From: Bosea sp. AS-1
GTDB lineage: Bacteria > Pseudomonadota > Alphaproteobacteria > Rhizobiales > Beijerinckiaceae
NCBI RefSeq assembly: GCF_002220095.1
Contig: NZ_CP022372.1
Span: forward strand, 3,568,501 to 3,632,500
DNA length: 64,000 nt
Reading direction: 5' to 3'
Shown: positions 9,702 to 18,536 of the stretch, piece after piece
Position numbering within the stretch: position 1 is the stretch's first letter
Layout: every line of letters begins with the position of its first letter
Notes under the pieces: model-generated
What the model saw: only the letters and a program-made list of their open reading frames with translations
The model's database searches: none
What the model was told of the DNA's origin: nothing
Program-made: the position numbers and the translations under genes

Positions 9702-10637
9702 TCAGCCTTCGGGCAGGCCGAGCATCAGGCGGATGTTCTGCACCGCAGCGCCCGAAGCGCCCTTGCCGAGATTGTCGAGCCGCGCGACCAGCACCGCCTG
9801 GCCAAGGTCGTCCTGGCCGAAGACCCTGAGTTCCAGCTTATTGGTGTCGTTCAGCGCCTCGGGCTCGATCTTGCCGCCCGATCCCTCCTGCGAGATCACG
9901 CTGACATAGCTCGAGCCTGCATAGCGCTCGGCCAATGTGTGATGGAGATCGGCCACGCTCGGCCGGCCGTGCAGCGTATCGAGATGCAGCGGCACGGAAA
10001 CCAGCATGCCCTGCCGGAAATTGCCCACCGACGGCACGAAGATCGGCCGCCGGGTGAGCTTGGCATAGGCTTGCAGCTCGGGCAGGTGCTTGTGGCGCAG
10101 ACCGAGGCCGTAGAGTTCGAAAGCCGGAGCGACGCCGGTCTCGAAATCCTCGATCATCGACTTGCCGCCGCCGGAATAGCCCGAAACGGCATTCACCGTG
10201 ACGGGATAGTCTTGCGGGATCATCCCGGCATCGACAAGCGGACGCAGCAGCGCGATCGCACCGGTCGGATAGCACCCCGGATTGGCGACGCGATTGGCGT
10301 TGGCGATCTTCTCGGCATGGCCCGGCTCCAGCTCGGCAAAGCCGTAGACCCAGCCCGGCGCGATGCGGTGCGCCGTAGCGGCATCGACGATCTTGGGGGC
10401 ATCCGCGCCCAGCTCATCAGCCAGCGCGACCGATTCCTTCGCGGCCTCGTCGGGCAGGCAGAGCACGACGAGATCGACCGCCGCCATCATGTCCTTGCGC
10501 GCGGCCGGATCCTTGCGCTTGTCCGGGTCGATGCTCCTCACCGCCACTTCCGGTACAGCCGCGAGGCGATCGCGGATGCCGAGCCCGGTGGTGCCGGCCT
10601 CGCCGTCGATGAAGATGGTTTTCAGGTTCTGGCTCAT
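9702..10637 (-). CDS. argC: N-acetyl-gamma-glutamyl-phosphate reductase
   Basis: NADPH-dependent reduction of N-acetylglutamyl phosphate, the third step of arginine synthesis. The 311-residue protein is the short type-2 AGPR form: cofactor motif DGEAGTTGLGIRDRLA (about residues 9-24), and the catalytic cysteine in NPGCYPTGAIA. The ATG at 10637 is chosen because a GGGGG site lies before it; a start 14 codons earlier is unlikely. It is the second gene after the agmatinase but an intervening terminator suggests separate transcription. Both concern arginine or arginine-derived metabolism. Confidence 0.95.
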   Translation of the reverse strand: MSQNLKTIFIDGEAGTTGLGIRDRLAAVPEVAVRSIDPDKRKDPAARKDMMAAVDLVVLCLPDEAAKESVALADELGADAPKIVDAATAHRIAPGWVYGFAELEPGHAEKIANANRVANPGCYPTGAIALLRPLVDAGMIPQDYPVTVNAVSGYSGGGKSMIEDFETGVAPAFELYGLGLRHKHLPELQAYAKLTRRPIFVPSVGNFRQGMLVSVPLHLDTLHGRPSVADLHHTLAERYAGSSYVSVISQEGSGGKIEPEALNDTNKLELRVFGQDDLGQAVLVARLDNLGKGASGAAVQNIRLMLGLPEG

Positions 10638-10679
10638 CAGGACCCCCGGTGGCTGGGCAGGCGAGTTGGCTAAAGGCAT

Positions 10680-10705
10680 AAAAAAACCGCGCTCGGTGGC
10701 GCGGT
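10680..10705 (-). terminator. Rho-independent terminator between agmatinase and argC
   Basis: Read on the minus strand: arms ACCGCGC / GCGCGGT around a six-base loop, then a run of seven T. It follows the agmatinase gene by about 205 bases and separates it from argC. Confidence 0.75.
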
Positions 10706-10909
10706 CGCGGGCGTTCGGGCTTCAGCCGAGCGTCATCGCGGGCGCGCCGGAGCGGCCTGATACGGGCGACGTCGAATGAAGCTCATCTTCATGCATCCGT
10801 ATATGTTCGCGGATCGGCAGGGTGTCAATCATCCTTGCGCCCGTGGCCTCGATCGCAGGCGTGGTGTGGCGCGAAAACCAAGCTGCCGGAGTCGCTTGTC
10901 ACGTGCTCC

Positions 10910-11878
10910 TCACAAGCCGATCCAACCGCCCTTCTTCATCGCCAGCGCCTGGATGTGATGCTGGGCTATCGTCGAGGCCGCGATCGCGGTGATGTCGGCG
11001 TGATCATAGGGCGGCGAAACCTCGACGATATCCATGCCCCGGATATCGAGATTGCGGATCGCCCAGAGCATGCGCAGCGCCTGGTCGGCCGAGAACCCGC
11101 CCGAGACCGGCGTGCCGGTGCCGGGGGCGAAGGCTGGATCGAGCGCATCGATGTCGAAGGTGAGGTAGGCAGCGCCCTCCCCGACGCGGCCCCGGATTCG
11201 CTCCGCCACTGCCTCGACGCCGAGCGCCTGCGCCTCATAGGCATCGACGATGGCAATGCCGCAGTCGCGGGGCGCCGCCGTACGAATGCCGACCTGGATC
11301 GAGCGCTCGACATCGATCAGCCCCTCCCGCACGGCCTCCAATACGAAGCTGCCATGCCCGATCCCGCCCGGGCCGTCGTCCCAGGTATCCTGATGCGCGT
11401 CGAACTGGATCAGCGCCAGCTTGCCATGACGCGCGACATGGGCGCGCAGCAGCGGCAAGGTGATGAAGTGGTCGCCGCCCAGCGTGACGAGATGGGCACC
11501 GGTCGCGAGAATGCCGGCGGCCTCCCGCTCGATCGCCTGCGCCGAGCCCGGCAGATCGCCGCGAGGCAGAGCGCAGTCGCCATAATCCATCGCCGCGAGG
11601 CGGGCGAAAGGGTCGATGCGCGAAGGGTATTGCGGATCGCCGTCGAAGATCGCGCTGGCACGGCGGATCGCCTGCGGTCCGAAGCGGGTCCCGGGCCGAT
11701 TGGTCACGGAGAGATCGAAGGGCACGCCCCAGACCACGAGATCGCAGCCGGCGACGGCCTTGCCATAGGGCCGGCGCATGAAGGAGAGCGCCCCGGCATA
11801 GGTCGGATCGGCCGCGCCGCCACGGCGCTCGCCGGTGAAGGCGTGGTCGATCGGCGGCTTACCGGTTGTTTCACTCAC
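10910..11878 (-). CDS. speB: Agmatinase / ureohydrolase family protein
   Basis: A binuclear manganese ureohydrolase that probably hydrolyses agmatine to putrescine and urea. The 322-residue protein has all metal-binding signatures in order: LGGDHF (about residue 133), DAHQDTW (about 158) and TFDIDALDP (about 237). Guanidinobutyrase or guanidinopropionase activity is an alternative, since these families overlap. The start is a GTG at 11878 with a GAGAG site; no better ATG is present. A small membrane protein gene lies 30 bases upstream on the same strand. Confidence 0.88.
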   Translation of the reverse strand: MSETTGKPPIDHAFTGERRGGAADPTYAGALSFMRRPYGKAVAGCDLVVWGVPFDLSVTNRPGTRFGPQAIRRASAIFDGDPQYPSRIDPFARLAAMDYGDCALPRGDLPGSAQAIEREAAGILATGAHLVTLGGDHFITLPLLRAHVARHGKLALIQFDAHQDTWDDGPGGIGHGSFVLEAVREGLIDVERSIQVGIRTAAPRDCGIAIVDAYEAQALGVEAVAERIRGRVGEGAAYLTFDIDALDPAFAPGTGTPVSGGFSADQALRMLWAIRNLDIRGMDIVEVSPPYDHADITAIAASTIAQHHIQALAMKKGGWIGL

Positions 11879-11908
11879 GGCAGAGCTCTCATGAAGGGGC
11901 CGTACCGC

Positions 11909-12187
11909 TCAGCGGCGGGCCGTAAACCAGACATAGAGGCACCAGGGCAGGATCAGCGCGAGGCCGCTGAGCACGAGTCGCAGCATTGTCCAGGCATTCG
12001 GATAGCTGAGGGCGCGGCCATCCAGTTCCGGCACGCTCTGGATCGCGCCCAATGCGATGGCGGGAGCGAGGAAGATCACCAGCGCCCGACCGATGCGGCG
12101 ATCGCGCGGCAGGTCTTCCCGCGCCAGCATCATCAGAGCCGGGACCGCGATCATGCCAAAGGCGATCAGGATGAACAGAATGCGCAT
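11909..12187 (-). CDS. Small three-helix membrane protein
   Basis: A 92-residue protein of unknown function with three hydrophobic segments (about residues 3-22, 34-48 and 67-87) and the C-terminal end YVWFTARR. The ATG at 12187 has only a weak AGAG ribosome site. It is 30 bases upstream of the agmatinase gene on the same strand and may be cotranscribed. GC-rich third positions and clear hydropathy support coding; no family is recognised. Confidence 0.6.
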   Translation of the reverse strand: MRILFILIAFGMIAVPALMMLAREDLPRDRRIGRALVIFLAPAIALGAIQSVPELDGRALSYPNAWTMLRLVLSGLALILPWCLYVWFTARR

Positions 12188-12259
12188 GCGCTCTAGCTAC
12201 ATCAGCGACGCCGCAGGCGCGAGAGGCGGCCTTGCGTCCGAACGATCCCGGAAGCAACG

Positions 12260-12288
12260 AAAAAGGGCGGCTCGCGAGAGCCGCCCTT
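12260..12288 (-). terminator. Rho-independent terminator of rplM-rpsI
   Basis: On the minus strand AAGGGCGGCTC / GAGCCGCCCTT with a short CGC-type loop followed by T5, 27 bases after the rpsI stop. Confidence 0.88.
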
Positions 12289-12314
12289 CCACATCCCGGA
12301 CGAGCCGGAAACGA

Positions 12315-12794
12315 TCAGCGCTTCGAGAACTGGAAGCTGCGGCGGGCCTTGGCCTTACCGAACTTCTTACGCTCGACGACACGCGAGTCGCGGGTCAGGA
12401 AGCCTTCCTTCTTGAGCGGGCCGCGGAGCTCCGGCTCATAGTGGGTCAGCGCCTTGGAGATGCCGTGGCGCACCGCGCCGGCCTGGCCGGAAAGACCGCC
12501 GCCCTTGACCGAGACGATGACGTCATACTGCGTCATGCGGTCGACGAGCTGCAGCGGCTGCGCCAGGACGAGGCGCAGAACCGGACGGGCGAAATAGATC
12601 TCCTGATCGCGGCCATTGACCGTGACCTTGCCGGAGCCGGGCTTGATCCAGACGCGAGCGATCGCGTTCTTGCGCTTGCCGGTGGCATAGGCGCGGCCCT
12701 GGGCATCGACCTTCTTGACGTGGACCGGAGCTTCCGGCTGCGCGGGCTTGGCGATGTCGCCAAGCTGGGAGAGCGACTGAAGAACTTCGGCCAT
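12315..12794 (-). CDS. rpsI: 30S ribosomal protein S9
   Basis: Structural protein of the small ribosomal subunit whose C-terminal tail reaches the P-site tRNA. The 159-residue product has an alphaproteobacterial N-terminal extension of about 30 residues, the core [31 protein letters not shown] and the invariant basic C-terminus [14 protein letters not shown]. It lies two bases after rplM, the universal L13-S9 operon order. Confidence 0.98.
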   Translation of the reverse strand: MAEVLQSLSQLGDIAKPAQPEAPVHVKKVDAQGRAYATGKRKNAIARVWIKPGSGKVTVNGRDQEIYFARPVLRLVLAQPLQLVDRMTQYDVIVSVKGGGLSGQAGAVRHGISKALTHYEPELRGPLKKEGFLTRDSRVVERKKFGKAKARRSFQFSKR

Positions 12795-12796
12795 GG

Positions 12797-13261
12797 TCAG
12801 ACCCTCTTGTTCTTGCTGTTGAGGGCGGCGACGTCGAGCGCCTCCGGCGACTGGGCCGCGTGCGGATGCTCCGCGCCCTTGTAGACGCGCAGATTGCCGA
12901 GGATCTGGCGGAAGAGCGGGCCGCGCGGCAGCATGCGCTCGACGGCCTTCTCGACCACGCGCTCAGGGAAGCGGCCTTCCAGGATGAACTTGGCCGAACG
13001 CTCCTTGATACCACCCGGGAACCCGGTGTGGTGGTAATAGTTCTTCTGCTCGCGCTTGCGGCCGGTGAAGGAGACCTTCTCGGCGTTGATCACGATGACA
13101 TTGTCGCCGCAGTCGACATGCGGGGTGTAGGCGGCCTTGTGCTTGCCGCGCAGGCGCATCGCCACCAGGGAGGCGAGACGGCCGACGACGAGCCCGGAGG
13201 CGTCGATCACAACCCACTTCTTTTCGACATCGGCGGGCTTGAGCGAGACGGTGGTCTTCAT
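12797..13261 (-). CDS. rplM: 50S ribosomal protein L13
   Basis: Early assembly protein of the large subunit. The ATG at 13261 gives 154 residues beginning [16 protein letters not shown], with the family motifs [32 protein letters not shown] and [22 protein letters not shown] 33-codon upstream extension is open but carries no conserved sequence. First gene of the L13-S9 operon; the 225 bases upstream should hold the ribosomal promoter. Confidence 0.98.
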   Translation of the reverse strand: MKTTVSLKPADVEKKWVVIDASGLVVGRLASLVAMRLRGKHKAAYTPHVDCGDNVIVINAEKVSFTGRKREQKNYYHHTGFPGGIKERSAKFILEGRFPERVVEKAVERMLPRGPLFRQILGNLRVYKGAEHPHAAQSPEALDVAALNSKNKRV

Positions 13262-13486
13262 CGCGGCACCCTTCGGTTGCGTAAGAAAAGGACAAGCCGC
13301 CGGGAGGCCCAGCGGCGGTGTGGCGTGGCAATAGGAGGAAGAAAGTCGGCTGTCAAGCATTCAGAACAGCACGAGAAAGCAGAAAGCGTCGATTTTTCAA
13401 TTACCTGAGAAAAGAGGTATCCAGATACCGTACGATCTTTTCCGCCTCGTCTCGACGTGGATGGCAGCAAGGCCAGCACGCCGATG

Positions 13487-13915
13487 TCACCGCTCCGCTG
13501 GAATCGAATAAGTCCCGGTCGCATGGCAGACCATCTCGGCCTCGCCCTGCGAATAGAGGCAGACCTCGCCGACAGCGAGGCGCCTGCCGAGCTTCATCAG
13601 CTTCGCCTCACCGATCAAAGCCGCCTGCCCCGGCTTGCGCAGGAAGTTGAAGCTCAAGCTCGTCGTCACAGCGAGCGCCACGGGACCGATCTGGGCGAGG
13701 ACCGCGGCATAGAGCGCAAGATCGGCCAGCGCCATCATGGTCGGTCCCGAGATCGTACCGCCGGGCCGCAGATGGCGCTCGTGATAATCGCAGCGCATGC
13801 GGGCCGTCATCGGCCCGACCTCCTCGACGAAATAGGTGCGCCCGCCATAGTGGAGCTGCGGGAAGACCTCGTCGAGATAGGCTTCGATCTCGGAGGCGGT
13901 CATGCGGGTCGTCAT
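13487..13915 (-). CDS. PaaI-family hotdog-fold thioesterase
   Basis: A 142-residue hotdog thioesterase likely to hydrolyse small acyl- or aryl-CoA esters. The family helix-turn signature is PGGTISGPTMMALADLALY, followed by beta strands such as AVTTSLSFNFLRKPG. The start is uncertain among 13927 (GTG), 13915 (ATG) and 13903 (ATG), none with a clear ribosome site; the middle one is given. It is divergent from the enoyl-CoA hydratase, 90 bases away, and a shared role in acyl-CoA turnover is plausible but inferred. Confidence 0.82.
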   Translation of the reverse strand: MTTRMTASEIEAYLDEVFPQLHYGGRTYFVEEVGPMTARMRCDYHERHLRPGGTISGPTMMALADLALYAAVLAQIGPVALAVTTSLSFNFLRKPGQAALIGEAKLMKLGRRLAVGEVCLYSQGEAEMVCHATGTYSIPAER

Positions 13916-14005
13916 GCGGAAAACCACAGGCTGAAGAGGCTCTTATCCCCTTGCAGCATGGCCGGCCGGCTCCGACAATAGGCGCAAATGCCGAAAGGGG
14001 ACGCC

Positions 14006-14818
14006 ATGAACGCCCATCACAAGCCGGATGCCGCGCCCGTGCTGCTGCGCGAGGACGCCGACGGCATCGCTGTACTGACGCTGAACCGGCCACAATCGCG
14101 CAACCCGCTGAGCGAGGCGATGCTGGCGGCGCTCGGCGACGCCTTCCGCGCCATCGCCATCGACCGCTCGGTCAAGATCGTCATTCTGGCAGCGGCCGGG
14201 CCGGTATTCAGCGCCGGGCATGATCTCAAGGAGATGACCGCGCATCGCGCCGATCCTGATCGAGGCCGGGCCTATTTCACTGAAATCCTGGGTCGCTGCT
14301 CGGCGACGATGCAGCAGATCACCGCCCTGCCCCAACCGGTGATCGCCGCCGTCGAAGGCACGGCGACGGCAGCCGGCTGCCAGCTGGTGGCGAGTTGCGA
14401 CCTCGCGGTGGCGGGCGACGGCGCACGCTTCTGCACGCCGGGCGTGCATATCGGCCTGTTCTGCTCCACGCCGATGGTGGCGCTCTCGCGCAACCTCTCG
14501 GCCAAGCATGCGATGGAGATGCTGCTGCTCGGCGAGATGGTGCCGGCGACGGAGGCGGCCCGCATCGGCCTCGTCAACCGCGTCGTGCCTGCCGGCGAAG
14601 CACTGGCCGAGGCGAAACGGCTCGCAACCACGATCGCCTCGAAGTCGCCGGCGACCGTCAAGATCGGGAAGCGCGCTTTCTACGAACAGCGCGAGATGGG
14701 GCTGAAGGCGGCCTATGACCACGCCTCGGCCGTGATGGTCGAGAACATGCTCGCGCGAGATGCCGAAGAGGGGATCGGCGCCTTCATGGAGAAGCGGCAG
14801 CCCATATGGGAGGGATGA
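14006..14818 (+). CDS. Enoyl-CoA hydratase/isomerase family protein
   Basis: A 270-residue crotonase-fold enzyme. GIAVLTLNRPQSRNPLS, the first oxyanion-hole segment SAGHDLKEM, and the second VEGTATAAGCQLVASCDLAVA are all visible. Close relatives are annotated as enoyl-CoA hydratase or, because of the CTPGVHIGLFCSTPM segment, as ECHDC3-like proteins; the second catalytic acidic residue of classical hydratases is not obvious, so activity is uncertain. AAAGGGGA precedes the ATG at 14006 and decides against the start six codons earlier. Confidence 0.88.
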   Translation: MNAHHKPDAAPVLLREDADGIAVLTLNRPQSRNPLSEAMLAALGDAFRAIAIDRSVKIVILAAAGPVFSAGHDLKEMTAHRADPDRGRAYFTEILGRCSATMQQITALPQPVIAAVEGTATAAGCQLVASCDLAVAGDGARFCTPGVHIGLFCSTPMVALSRNLSAKHAMEMLLLGEMVPATEAARIGLVNRVVPAGEALAEAKRLATTIASKSPATVKIGKRAFYEQREMGLKAAYDHASAVMVENMLARDAEEGIGAFMEKRQPIWEG

Positions 14819-14899
14819 TCCCGCTCTTGCATTCGAGATGACGCGGCCTCCCCTCCATCCTATACCCTGCCCCATCGTCCTTTCGCTGAGCCCGGCCTG

Positions 14900-15430
14900 A
14901 TGAACCACGACGCCTACCCGGACAGCCTGATCCGCGACATCCTCAAATCCGTGAAGCGGATCGCGCTGGTCGGCGCCTCGGCCAATGAGGCGCGCCCGAG
15001 CTGGATCGTGACGAAATACCTGCTCGATCGGGGCTATGATGTCATCCCCGTCAATCCCGGCCTCGCCGGCCAGACGATCCTCGGCAAGACGGTCTATGGC
15101 GCACTCAGGGACATCCCCGGCCCGATCGACATGGTCGAGATCTTCCGCAATTCCGAAGCGGCCGGGCCGATCACCGACGAGGCGCTGGCGCTCGCCCCTC
15201 TGCCCAAGGTGATCTGGATGCAGCTTTCGGTGCGCAACGACGAGGCCGCAGCGCGGGCCGAGGCAAAGGGCGTCACCGTCATCATGAACCGCTGCCCGAA
15301 GATCGAATACGGCCGGCTCTCCGGCGAGATCGGCTGGCAGGGCATCAATTCGCGGATCCTGTCGTCGAAGAAACCGGTGCTCGCCGGCAAGGGCTTTCAG
15401 AAGCTGACGATCAACCGGCCGGGAACGTAA
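14900..15430 (+). CDS. CoA-binding domain protein (YccU family)
   Basis: A 176-residue single-domain CoA-binding Rossmann protein resembling the nucleotide-binding domain of succinyl-CoA synthetase. Motifs: IALVGASANEARPSWIVTKYLLDRGYDV (glycine loop), VNPGLAGQTILGKTVYGALRDIPGPIDMVEIFR, PKVIWMQLSVRNDEAAARAEAKG and the terminal MNRCPKIEYGRLSG. The family is widespread but its role is not known. It lies in a run of plus-strand genes with 81 bases upstream. Confidence 0.9.
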   Translation: MNHDAYPDSLIRDILKSVKRIALVGASANEARPSWIVTKYLLDRGYDVIPVNPGLAGQTILGKTVYGALRDIPGPIDMVEIFRNSEAAGPITDEALALAPLPKVIWMQLSVRNDEAAARAEAKGVTVIMNRCPKIEYGRLSGEIGWQGINSRILSSKKPVLAGKGFQKLTINRPGT

Positions 15431-15527
15431 AGGACGGCCCGCGGAAACGTCGGGTCCTCCCGGACAAGCGGCGTAAACCACGTCGCTTCGGGATGACCGC
15501 ACGCAAAATGGTTCCGGGAGGGTGCCC

Positions 15528-16754
15528 ATGCGTGAGTTCAGCACCACCTGCTGCATCGCGGGCGGTGGCCCTGCGGGGATGATGCTCGGCTTCCTGCTGG
15601 CGCGGGCCGGCGTCGATGTCACCGTGCTGGAGAAGCATGCCGACTTCCTGCGCGACTTCCGGGGCGACACGATCCACCCTTCGACCCTGCAGCTCATGCA
15701 GGAGCTCGGCCTGCTCGACGATTTCCTGAAGCTGCCGCACACCAAGGAGCGCAGCATCGTCGCTCGTTTCGGCGACAAGGACGTACCCATCGCGGATTTC
15801 AGCCATCTGCCAGTGGCCGCGCCCTACATCGCCTTCATGCCGCAATGGGATTTCCTCGACTTCCTGGCCGATCGCGGGCGGGAGCTGCCGCATTTCAAGC
15901 TCCTGATGCAAACGAAGGCGACCGGGCTGATCCGATCGAGCGGCAGGGTCGCCGCCGTTACCGCCGAGACGGCCGAGGGCGAGACGACGATCTGGGCCGA
16001 TCTCATCGTCGCGGCGGATGGGCGCCATTCCGACCTGCGCCAGGCAGGTGGCTTCATAGTCCACGAGATCGGTGCGCCGATGGATGTGCTCTGGTTTCGA
16101 CTGCCCCGGCGCGAGAGCGACGCGGCGCAGACCTTCGGCCAGGTCGAGCGTGGACGCTTCGCCGTGATGCTGAATCGCGGCGACTATTGGCAATGCGCTT
16201 ATGTCATCCCGAAAGGTACGCTGGAGAAACTCCACGCTGCCGGGCTCGATGCCTTCAGGACGGGGCTCGCCGAACTGCTGCCGGTGGTGGCCGACCGCGT
16301 CGGTGAAATTCACGGCTGGGACGATCTCAAGCTGCTCTCGGTCGCGGTCGACCGGCTCGAACGCTGGTGGCAGCCGGGCCTGCTCTGCATCGGCGACGCT
16401 GCCCATGCGATGTCGCCGATCGGCGGCGTCGGCGTGAACCTCGCCATCCAGGATGCGGTCGCCGCGGCCAATCGGCTGGCCCAGCCCCTGCGCGGCAAAC
16501 GGCTGACGACTGGCGACCTCGCCGCGGTGCAGGAGCGCCGGGCCTTTCCCACCAGAGCGACGCAAGGCCTGCAGGTCGCGATCCAGAACCGCGTCATTAC
16601 CCCGATCCTGGCGGGGGGCGGCCCGGTGAAGCCACCTTTCCTGCTCTCGCTGCTGCGCTGGTTTCCGCCCCTGCGGCGCATTCCCGCCCGGCTGGTCGGA
16701 ATGGGCTTCCGGCCTGAGCATATCGGTCCGCAACTCAACCCGCGCTTGAATTGA
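15528..16754 (+). CDS. FAD-dependent aromatic-ring monooxygenase family protein
   Basis: A 408-residue group A flavoprotein monooxygenase-like protein. It has the dinucleotide motif CIAGGGPAGMMLGFLLARAGVDVTVLEKH, the middle DG motif VAADGRHSDLRQ and the second FAD motif LCIGDAAHAMSPIGGVGVNLAIQDA. Relatives act on phenols, ubiquinone precursors or antibiotics; substrate unknown. The ATG at 15528 is preceded by GGGAGGG and is preferred to a GTG six bases earlier. No NAD(P)H partner is needed in trans for this type. Confidence 0.9.
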   Translation: MREFSTTCCIAGGGPAGMMLGFLLARAGVDVTVLEKHADFLRDFRGDTIHPSTLQLMQELGLLDDFLKLPHTKERSIVARFGDKDVPIADFSHLPVAAPYIAFMPQWDFLDFLADRGRELPHFKLLMQTKATGLIRSSGRVAAVTAETAEGETTIWADLIVAADGRHSDLRQAGGFIVHEIGAPMDVLWFRLPRRESDAAQTFGQVERGRFAVMLNRGDYWQCAYVIPKGTLEKLHAAGLDAFRTGLAELLPVVADRVGEIHGWDDLKLLSVAVDRLERWWQPGLLCIGDAAHAMSPIGGVGVNLAIQDAVAAANRLAQPLRGKRLTTGDLAAVQERRAFPTRATQGLQVAIQNRVITPILAGGGPVKPPFLLSLLRWFPPLRRIPARLVGMGFRPEHIGPQLNPRLN

Positions 16755-16821
16755 CGCTACGAGGAGCGTTCGTTAAACCGAACAGAGCATTCGCACATCA
16801 GATCATTCGAGGGAGCACGCC

Positions 16822-18099
16822 ATGACCGACCGGATGCCCGGCTTCAGCACACTCGCGATCCATGCCGGGGCGGCCCCCGATGCGGCGACGGGCGCACGCG
16901 CCACGCCGATCTACCAGACGACCTCCTTCGTCTTCGACGACGTCGACCATGCCGCCTCGCTGTTCGGCCTGCAGGCCTTCGGCAACATCTACACCCGCAT
17001 CGGCAACCCGACCAACGCGGTGCTGGAGGAGCGCGTCGCGGCGCTGGAGGGCGGCACGGCCGCGCTCGCCGTCGCCTCCGGCCATGCGGCCGAATTCCTG
17101 AGCTTCCACGCGCTGCTGCAGCCGGGCGACGAGTTCGTCGCCGCGCGCAAGCTCTATGGCGGCTCGATCAACCAGTTCAACCATTCCTACAAGAGCTTCG
17201 GCTGGAACGTGATCTGGGCCGATCCGGACGATGTCGAGAGCTTCGCCAAGGCCGTGACACCGAAGACCAAGGCGATCTTCATCGAATCCGTCGCCAATCC
17301 GGGCGGCGTCATCGTCGACATCGCCGCGATCAGCGCCATCGCCAAGAAGCACAACATCCCGCTCATCGTCGACAACACGATGGCGACGCCCTATTTGCTG
17401 CGCCCCTTCGAGCATGGTGCCGACATCGTCGTGCATTCGGCCACCAAATTCCTCGGCGGCCACGGCAATTCGATCGGCGGGCTGATCGTCGACGGCGGCA
17501 CGTTCAACTGGGTCGGCGACGAGCGCTATCCGATGCTCTCCAAGCCGCGACCGGAATATAACGGCATGGTGCTGGGCGAGACCTTCGGCAACTTCGCCTT
17601 CGCCATCGCGACGCGCGTGCTCGGCCTGCGCGACCTCGGGCCGGCGCTCTCGCCCTTCAACGCCTTCATGCTGCTGACCGGCATCGAGACCCTGCCGCTG
17701 CGCATGCAGAGGCACTGCGATTCAACGCAGAAGGTCGCAGAGCACCTCGCCAAGCACCCCGCAGTGGAATGGGTGAGCTATCCCGGCCTGCCGGGCGACA
17801 AGTATCATGAGCTCGCCAAGCGCTATGTGCCGAAGGGTGCAGGTGCGGTCTTCACCTTCGGGCTCAAGGGCGGCTATGACGCCGGCGTCAAGTTGGTCTC
17901 CAACCTCAAGCTATTCTCGCATCTCGCCAATATCGGCGACACGCGCTCGCTGGTGATCCACCCGGCCTCCACTACCCACCGCCAGCTCAATGACGAGCAG
18001 AAGAGGCAGGCCGGCGCGGGCCCCGAGGTCGTGCGGCTCTCGATCGGGCTCGAGGATGTCGAGGATCTGATCGCCGATCTGGATCAGGCGCTGGCCTGA
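16822..18099 (+). CDS. metY: O-acetylhomoserine sulfhydrylase
   Basis: PLP enzyme making homocysteine from O-acetylhomoserine and sulfide. The 425-residue protein begins [30 protein letters not shown], has [22 protein letters not shown], and the cofactor lysine in [18 protein letters not shown] (about K210). Length and sequence fit MetY rather than the shorter MetZ/MetB group. GAGGGAG precedes the ATG. The 67-base leader holds two small stems but does not match a SAM-II aptamer. Its 3' end overlaps the converging HIT gene by 16 bases. Confidence 0.95.
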   Translation: MTDRMPGFSTLAIHAGAAPDAATGARATPIYQTTSFVFDDVDHAASLFGLQAFGNIYTRIGNPTNAVLEERVAALEGGTAALAVASGHAAEFLSFHALLQPGDEFVAARKLYGGSINQFNHSYKSFGWNVIWADPDDVESFAKAVTPKTKAIFIESVANPGGVIVDIAAISAIAKKHNIPLIVDNTMATPYLLRPFEHGADIVVHSATKFLGGHGNSIGGLIVDGGTFNWVGDERYPMLSKPRPEYNGMVLGETFGNFAFAIATRVLGLRDLGPALSPFNAFMLLTGIETLPLRMQRHCDSTQKVAEHLAKHPAVEWVSYPGLPGDKYHELAKRYVPKGAGAVFTFGLKGGYDAGVKLVSNLKLFSHLANIGDTRSLVIHPASTTHRQLNDEQKRQAGAGPEVVRLSIGLEDVEDLIADLDQALA

Positions 18100-18536
18100 T
18101 CCTTCGCAAGCTCCGTCCGAATGAGGGCCGCCGTCTCCTCCTGCTCCGCAGCAGGCAGGCGCGGCGGCTGGCGATAGGTCACCACCTCCTCCGCGATATA
18201 GCGGCGCGAGGTGACATCGTCCGAACTCACCATTGGGATCAGATGCGCGTGCGCATGGGCAAAGTCGTTGCCTGTGAACATGAAGGCGACGCGGCCGACC
18301 CCGTAGATCGCCTTGAGCACCTTCGCGACGCGCTGGCCGAGCTGGATGACTTCCGCGGCCAACTCCGGCGACAGGTCGTCGAAATAGGCGTGGTGCACCT
18401 TCGGCACGATCAGGACATGTCCCGGCCTGACCGGGGCGATGTCGAGGAAAGCGACCATGTTCTCGCTCTCGGCGACGCGGTAGGACGGGATATCTCCCGC
18501 CGTTATCCTGCAGAACAGGCAGGCATCAGACGACAT
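18084..18536 (-). CDS. HIT family protein
   Basis: A 150-residue histidine-triad nucleotide-binding protein, probably hydrolysing dinucleoside or AMP-linked substrates. The N-terminal zinc-like cysteines are in CLFCRI, the core is VRPGHVLIVPKVHHAYFDDL, and the triad is HAHAHLIPM (about residues 97-105). The ATG at 18536 is chosen over one ten codons upstream because the product then begins at the conserved SSDACLFCRI. Its start overlaps the 3' end of the heme A synthase gene by 11 bases, suggesting coupling; its end overlaps metY from the other strand. Confidence 0.9.
   Translation of the reverse strand: MSSDACLFCRITAGDIPSYRVAESENMVAFLDIAPVRPGHVLIVPKVHHAYFDDLSPELAAEVIQLGQRVAKVLKAIYGVGRVAFMFTGNDFAHAHAHLIPMVSSDDVTSRRYIAEEVVTYRQPPRLPAAEQEETAALIRTELAKDQASA

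Noticed and set aside
13943..16733. Long minus-strand frames opposite the enoyl-CoA hydratase, CoA-binding and monooxygenase genes
   Set aside because: Antisense shadows; the plus-strand products have clear family motifs and ribosome sites.
16755..16821. Possible SAM-II riboswitch in the metY leader
   Set aside because: Two small stems are present (CGCT/AGCG and TTCG/CGAA), but the conserved SAM-II loop and pseudoknot sequence is absent and the leader is short.
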